NCBI GenBank assembly: GCA_043782425.1
Contig: JAYWAM010000015.1
Span: 1-19,991, forward strand
Direction of reading: 5' to 3'
DNA length: 19,991 nt
Source: JAYWAM01 sp043782425
Lineage (GTDB): Bacteria > Pseudomonadota > Gammaproteobacteria > Burkholderiales > Usitatibacteraceae
Shown here: piece after piece, positions 15,387 to 19,991 of the stretch
Layout of the letters: each line of letters opens with the position of its first letter
Numbering within the stretch: position 1 is the stretch's first letter
Notes under the pieces: generated by a model
What the model saw: only the letters and a program-made list of their open reading frames with translations
The model's database searches: none
What the model was told of the DNA's origin: nothing
Made by a program: the position numbers and the translations under genes

Positions 15387-17230
15387 CAGAATGTCAGCAG
15401 CAGGTTAACCAGCACGGAATATTGCGGCCCACGTTTATTTTCATCATAAAGTTGTTTGAACGCCTTGCCGGGAATCAGCGCCGCTGCCGAGGCATTGAGC
15501 ACCACATTCTGCGACATGAAAGGGCGGTATTGCACGCCTGCGGAAATGTCTATGCCTATGTCCTTGCTCACGGCGCCTTGATTGCGCAGCACCGCGAGCG
15601 ATGAGGTGTTGACGAAGTAAAGCTTGTTGACATTGGTGATGACGCGAATTTGCGGCGTGACATCGAAGTCTGCGCCCACGCCGAGCAGCGTCAGGCCGGG
15701 ATTGACGAAGTTCGATTGCCCCTGGTCTTTGGAAGAACGCAGACTTGGCAGCAGGCCATTACGCCCGGAAAGCGAAACGCCGCCGCCACCCGCCAGAGGA
15801 ACCGCCTGGCGAATCCAAAAGCTGGTATCGGCGCCAGCGAATTGCGGGTTCTCGAAAATGGCGTCGAAGCCGGTGGCCTTGCCGTCGAAAGGATTTTTAT
15901 CGCCGCTCGCCACAGCGGCGCTGCCGCGCACGCGCACCCAGTCGAAATCGCGCGACAGTTCTGCGGCGGCGAAAAATGCTTCGATGCGCTGGCTCTGCTG
16001 CGCCACGGGATGACGCGTGTCGCGCCCAAAAACACCGTACAGCGAAGAGGTCAGATTCCAGCGTCCGAAGTGGCCGTCACCGTTCACGCCGACATAGGTC
16101 ACGCTGTAGTCATGCGGGCGCACGTCACCCTGTACAGCGGGACGCTCAAGCGCGCCATTGTTGTTGTAATAGTCTGGGCCGCCTTCGCGATTGATGTTAT
16201 GCATCAGCGTCACCTGGGTGGTATGCCCGACCACGGGAAAGTCCTGCTTGAACACATTGGCCATGAAGGTATCGTCGCGCCGCAACGGCTGATTGAGATC
16301 GTTCAGCCCGCTGTTGGTGTCTTTCTCGACACGCCTGAACCACGCCAGGTTGTATTGCCAGAAATTATTGTCGCGCGTGCCGAACAGGCGCACGCCAAAA
16401 GCGTTATCGAGCAGCACAAAACCGCGAAAATCAGAAATAAAAGGCTGGATGCCGACGCGCACGCTGTCAAAATCAAAGCGATCCGAAACATTACGCAAAT
16501 GGATGTCGGCAAACGCTTCCTGGATGCCGACATGGTTGTCGCGGCGCACATTGCCTTCGCGCGGATCGACGCGCAAGGCGCGCACTTCCTCGGCCTGCGA
16601 GCGGTTGAAGTTGAAAGCGGGAACAATGCGGAACTCGTAATCCGGCGGCTTGAAGGTGGTGTCACCCTTGATGACCGCCAGGCTCACTATCAGATTCTGG
16701 TTGAGGGTGAAGGATTTGCCCTGGCCGAACACATCGAGCGCGCCGCTGCGATCTGATGACTGCGCACCCACGGGAGTCGGCAGTCTGCGCGTTTCGTACA
16801 ACGAATCGGAAATCACCGCGACATTCAGAAACCAGTCCGGCCCCCACTTGGCGAACGGCTGATAGGGCTTGTCGCCCTTGAATACATTTTGGTTGTAGGG
16901 ATCCCACCAGTTCTGCTTGATACCCAAACCTTCCATGATGCGCCAGCGATCCGGCACTGGCACGCTCTCACGCAGTTGTAAAGGTTGCGGCGGCGGCACC
17001 TGCTTGGGGTCGATAGGCGGCAGCGGATACTTGAGCGGCTTGCCTTGCGGGCGTTGTAGCTCGATGGATTCATCGTCCTTGGAGACATCCGGCGCGGGTG
17101 CGTTACCGGCGGTCTGAGGCCACGCGGCAGTTACGAAGCCGAGCAGCGCCAGCGCAGCGGGCAGTTTACCCAACCGAGTACCCAACCGAGTACGTAAACG
17201 AATACGCGGGCGGATCACAGTCCTGCGCAT
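15386..17230 (-). CDS. Outer-membrane beta-barrel protein, porin-like
   Basis: A 614-aa protein with an arginine-rich signal sequence (MRRTVIRPRIRLRTRLG..., hydrophobic LALLGFVTAA) and a proline-rich linker. A long region with alternating polar and hydrophobic residues, typical of amphipathic strands, follows. It ends YSVLVNLLLTF with a terminal Phe, the outer-membrane sorting signal of beta-barrels. No haem motif is present. The ATG at 17230 overlaps the upstream gene by 16 bp; a GTG at 17218 (GTGA overlap) is a possible alternative start. Lying directly before a decahaem cytochrome gene, it is the likely barrel of a porin-cytochrome conduit. I do not recognise it as MtrB/MtoB; no CXXC pair is visible near the N-terminus. 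Confidence 0.8.
   Translation of the reverse strand: MRRTVIRPRIRLRTRLGTRLGKLPAALALLGFVTAAWPQTAGNAPAPDVSKDDESIELQRPQGKPLKYPLPPIDPKQVPPPQPLQLRESVPVPDRWRIMEGLGIKQNWWDPYNQNVFKGDKPYQPFAKWGPDWFLNVAVISDSLYETRRLPTPVGAQSSDRSGALDVFGQGKSFTLNQNLIVSLAVIKGDTTFKPPDYEFRIVPAFNFNRSQAEEVRALRVDPREGNVRRDNHVGIQEAFADIHLRNVSDRFDFDSVRVGIQPFISDFRGFVLLDNAFGVRLFGTRDNNFWQYNLAWFRRVEKDTNSGLNDLNQPLRRDDTFMANVFKQDFPVVGHTTQVTLMHNINREGGPDYYNNNGALERPAVQGDVRPHDYSVTYVGVNGDGHFGRWNLTSSLYGVFGRDTRHPVAQQSQRIEAFFAAAELSRDFDWVRVRGSAAVASGDKNPFDGKATGFDAIFENPQFAGADTSFWIRQAVPLAGGGGVSLSGRNGLLPSLRSSKDQGQSNFVNPGLTLLGVGADFDVTPQIRVITNVNKLYFVNTSSLAVLRNQGAVSKDIGIDISAGVQYRPFMSQNVVLNASAAALIPGKAFKQLYDENKRGPQYSVLVNLLLTF
17168..17191. repeat. 12-bp tandem duplication in porin signal sequence
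   Basis: ACCCAACCGAGT occurs twice in direct succession (17168-17179 and 17180-17191), encoding TRLG twice in the basic n-region of the porin signal peptide. A diverged third unit may follow. It makes the n-region unusually long and could vary in copy number without shifting the frame. Confidence 0.8.
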
Positions 17231-19098
17231 ACGTTTTGCTCGGTCGAATTATTGAACGGCGCCTGCGGGCATTGCACATAGCGCAAGCGTGTTCCGGTTC
17301 CGCCCGGCACGATGTTATCGGCGCGCATATTTTGCGGCGCGTTGGCGATGCCGGTGTTCAACACGCGTCCTGCATTGGCGAGCCCGAGGAAGGCGACCAT
17401 GTCGTCCTGATCCACCCCATCGCCGGAAACACCGATGGCGCCGACCAATTGATTGTTGCGGTAAATGGGCACCGCGCCAGGGAAAATCTGGATGCCATTT
17501 TTGAGTTTGCTCAACCCCGTACAGCCCACGTCGCTGCCGCCGGTTGCTGCGGCGATGATGGCGTTGTAGGTCAGGTCAAGCTGCAAGCCATCGTTGAAGG
17601 GACTCCAGCTTGCATAGGGTTTGGAGAGCGGGCCGGGAGGCGCGCCGCCAAGACCATCGGGAAAAAATGGCCGCGCCAGATTACCTACGGCGCGGTTGCT
17701 GTAAGCGACACCATTGGCCAGCGCGCTAGGATCGCCGAGAAAGCTGCGCAGGTTGCTCACATAGGCGCTGATAGGCGACGTTGCAGCGGAAGTGAGATAC
17801 ATGGCCGCAGGCAAAGACAACAACTCCGCTGCCGCGGTGGGTTGTGTGAAAAACAACGCCGTTCTGGCTTTTTGCAAGGCGACATCGGTACCGAATACTG
17901 GCGCGTCGGGCGTGCGCACCAGTCCCAACACTTCACCAGCAGTATCCACCACGGTAATGGTCACTTGCGCTTGCGCGCCCAGCGGGCGGCGGATTTGCGC
18001 GCGCGCGCGGTTGGCCACGTCCAGGGCGCTGCGCAGGAGTTGCGTCGCCTCAGCCGCAGTGAGCAGGCCGTCAGTGCCGGCCCGCAGCGGATAGCGGTTG
18101 ACGTTGGCGATGTCAACCAGGATAAAACCATTGAGGTCGGCAAAGACGCCGCTATCGGCGCGAAAGCCTGATACTGGAGTGCCGAAAGCGACGCCAGCCT
18201 TGACTGCAAGCGGCGCTTCAAAATAGCCTGGTACGGCAGTCAATGAACCGGCGACAGCGGCGAAGGCAGGAGCATTGGCGGGATTGGATGCCAGCGCTTC
18301 GGAATCGGTATAGCGAAACGTACGGCCGTCCGCCGTGATGCGATCACCGCGCCGCTCGGTGGGCGCGTTGAATCCGGAGACGCCCGCCACCGCAACCAGC
18401 TCATCGAGGTCGGTGTCGATATCGGTAATATCCAGATCAAGCGAGTACAAGCGGTCTGCGATCACGCCTATGCCGCCGACCAGCCGCCCATCCTTGTACA
18501 ACGGCAACCCGCCGGGATCGGCAGCCAAGCCCAGCGGCGAGCGCTTGGGGCCGACGCTGCCATCAGTTGGCACAACGCGACGCATGAGATCGGAACACGA
18601 CAACTGCGAAAACTGTACGCCAAACAGCGGGCCGGAAGGCTGCTGAAATTCGCGCGGATTGAAATTTTCCTGCACGATCTGGCTCGCGGTGCGCGTCGAG
18701 AAAGCATTGCCCTCGCTCGATAAATACGCGCCAGTGATGGCCTTGGAAATGGCCGCGAACGACCCGGGCAGGATGTCGATATTTTCCAGGCCGCCGTTGA
18801 CATTGCGCCCGCTGTCAATACGAAATGTGGCATCAGCGCCATCCATTTGAAACACCGCGAGCACGTTGCCGACACGATCCACCACGGCGATGGTGGCCTT
18901 GGCGTTGCGCGCCTGCGCTTCACCCGCCGCCTGGCTGATGATGCGCTGCACGTCAGCGACCGTTAAAAAATCCGTGGCTGTGGTACAGGTTCCGGCGCAG
19001 CCGTCGTTGCCCAATCCGTCACTGCCGCCGCTGCAACCCGCAAGCATCGTGGCGCAGGCAATCCATACTGCCAACGTTTGCGGAAAACGACGTTTCAT
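17215..19098 (-). CDS. Lipoprotein with two GlcG/HbpS-type haem-binding domains
   Basis: A 627-aa lipoprotein: the signal ends LAGC with lipidated Cys22, followed by a Gly/Ser/Cys linker (NDGCAGTC). Two domains follow with the GlcG/HbpS pattern: TVADVQRIISQAAGEAQARN, then ATIAVVDRVGNVLAVFQM (first domain, about 45-240), and AAEATQLLRSALDVANRARAQ then TITVVDTAGEVLGLVR (second, from about 340). Both keep the later PLYKDGRLVGGIGV / PIYRNNQLVGAIGVSGDG segment. HbpS relatives bind haem or sense redox state. It starts in an ATGA overlap with the upstream cytochrome gene and overlaps the porin gene. Surface or periplasmic accessory role in haem handling or electron transfer is inferred. Confidence 0.85.
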   Translation of the reverse strand: MKRRFPQTLAVWIACATMLAGCSGGSDGLGNDGCAGTCTTATDFLTVADVQRIISQAAGEAQARNAKATIAVVDRVGNVLAVFQMDGADATFRIDSGRNVNGGLENIDILPGSFAAISKAITGAYLSSEGNAFSTRTASQIVQENFNPREFQQPSGPLFGVQFSQLSCSDLMRRVVPTDGSVGPKRSPLGLAADPGGLPLYKDGRLVGGIGVIADRLYSLDLDITDIDTDLDELVAVAGVSGFNAPTERRGDRITADGRTFRYTDSEALASNPANAPAFAAVAGSLTAVPGYFEAPLAVKAGVAFGTPVSGFRADSGVFADLNGFILVDIANVNRYPLRAGTDGLLTAAEATQLLRSALDVANRARAQIRRPLGAQAQVTITVVDTAGEVLGLVRTPDAPVFGTDVALQKARTALFFTQPTAAAELLSLPAAMYLTSAATSPISAYVSNLRSFLGDPSALANGVAYSNRAVGNLARPFFPDGLGGAPPGPLSKPYASWSPFNDGLQLDLTYNAIIAAATGGSDVGCTGLSKLKNGIQIFPGAVPIYRNNQLVGAIGVSGDGVDQDDMVAFLGLANAGRVLNTGIANAPQNMRADNIVPGGTGTRLRYVQCPQAPFNNSTEQNVCAGL

Positions 19099-19991
19099 TG
19101 CGGCGGCTTAAGGTTAGGGTTTACGGCGGGGTCAACGGGCTTGCTGCCTGGCGCCAGTACCGTAGTCGCTGCGCTGGCGCTGCGATGGCTGCCCAGATGG
19201 AAGCCGTGGCAGGTTTCGCAGGTGCTGGCGATTTTGTTTTTGACTGGTGTCGATCCGACATGACATTCCTGGCATTTCTTGATATCGGGAATCGCGACAT
19301 CTTCGCTTTTCTTTGATTTGGCGACATCGTGACACTCGACGCATTCGTAGGTGCGATGCTTGAAATGCTCAAAGCGCGCTTTGGGCAGCCAGTGAGCGGT
19401 GATGTTTACAGGCGCCACTTTCCACGGCGCCTCGCTGTCGTCGGCATTCTTTGTGACAGTGTGGCACTCCTTGCAAACGCGCACCTCGAACAAATCGGCA
19501 GCGATGGCGTTGGCTTTGGCGTTGGCCCACTCCATGGCATTCCTGCGCTGCACTTCACTCTTCGCTTCGTTGGGACGACGCAATAAACCATCAACCGTGG
19601 TGACATCGATAGGTATTTCGCCAATGGCGATGCTGGAATAGAACTCGCGCAAGGTCGTCATCACCGCGCGCTCTGAGCCGTGCGGCGCCTGGCGTGTGGT
19701 CACGGCCGGCTCAAACTCCAGGCGATGGCAATCGGCGCAGTGATCTTTCATGACGATGGGTTTGAAGCGCACACCGGCTTCGTCGGGCGTGTGGCAATTG
19801 CGGCATTCCATCACCACTTTGCCGTTAGGGCTTTTGACACCCTTCTTTTCAAGGTGAATATCATGCGGAAACTTGAGCCCGGATTTTTCCACCAGCTTGT
19901 TCTTGCCGCTCTGAAGAACACGCAGCACATCTTTTTTATTCGGTCCGGTCTTGAGCGATACCTGGAAGGCGGGGTGGTCCTTGAGGAAATC
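19095..19991 (-). CDS. Multihaem c-type cytochrome, at least six haems, 5'-truncated
   Basis: The frame stays open to the window edge (first visible residues DFLKDHPAFQVSLKTGP), so the start lies outside. The visible 298 residues carry six CXXCH sites: CRNCH, CADCH, CKECH, CVECH, CQECH and CETCH, plus extra histidines suited to bis-His ligation. The FLKDHPAF segment resembles periplasmic cytochrome c3/c7-like proteins I recall from betaproteobacteria. The C-terminus is Pro-rich (PAVNPNLKPPQ). The stop overlaps the next ATG (ATGA). As the first visible gene of the cytochrome operon, it probably carries electrons through the periplasm to or from the porin-cytochrome unit. Confidence 0.88.
   Translation of the reverse strand, partial: DFLKDHPAFQVSLKTGPNKKDVLRVLQSGKNKLVEKSGLKFPHDIHLEKKGVKSPNGKVVMECRNCHTPDEAGVRFKPIVMKDHCADCHRLEFEPAVTTRQAPHGSERAVMTTLREFYSSIAIGEIPIDVTTVDGLLRRPNEAKSEVQRRNAMEWANAKANAIAADLFEVRVCKECHTVTKNADDSEAPWKVAPVNITAHWLPKARFEHFKHRTYECVECHDVAKSKKSEDVAIPDIKKCQECHVGSTPVKNKIASTCETCHGFHLGSHRSASAATTVLAPGSKPVDPAVNPNLKPPQ

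Overview
The window reads as chromosomal DNA from a betaproteobacterium, most likely of the Nitrosomonadales/Gallionellales type. The evidence is the gene order hda - HAD phosphatase - pcnB - folK - deoxynucleoside kinase - panC - panD, which I know from that class, together with the moderately GC-rich codon use and the multihaem cytochrome/porin cluster. The species cannot be fixed from sequence alone.

Layout. Positions 2-1639 (+) hold the 3' part of a membrane sensor histidine kinase. Positions 1655-1933 hold a structured sequence that looks like the 5' part of a group II intron without its reverse transcriptase. queA (-) follows, with its stop codon inside a small hairpin. Divergent from queA are tRNA-Leu(CAA) and a small exported DUF6265-like protein (+). 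From 8957 down to 3747 (-) lie two groups of genes. hda, a SerB-like HAD phosphatase, pcnB, folK and a deoxynucleoside kinase are packed with 4-bp overlaps or no gap. panC and panD follow after a 114-bp gap where panB is often found, and panB is absent.

The gene-poor stretch 8958-10275 contains two copies (about 96% identical by eye) of a 363/364-bp module. Each copy consists of a 220-bp palindromic element with perfect 32-bp inverted arms plus the last 44-45 codons of a cytochrome gene. One copy is the real 3' end of the pentahaem cytochrome gene. The other is a remnant with no gene body. A small lipoprotein gene with its own likely terminator lies between them. Outside these elements, 8997-9126, 9550-9680 and 9959-10046 show nothing I can name, apart from the palindrome TTGTTAACAA at 9561-9570 and a 5-bp hairpin at 9595-9610.

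Positions 19991 down to 10276 (-) are one tightly overlapping operon of at least five genes, truncated at the window's right edge. In order of transcription these are a cytochrome with at least six haems, a lipoprotein with two GlcG/HbpS-type domains, a 614-aa outer-membrane beta-barrel, a 1260-aa decahaem cytochrome fused to an LVIVD beta-propeller, and a pentahaem c554-like cytochrome. Together they encode at least 21 haem-binding motifs. I infer a porin-cytochrome type electron conduit across the outer membrane, possibly for an extracellular electron donor or acceptor. The architecture is not the standard MtrABC/MtoAB set, and this is the most interesting part of the window.
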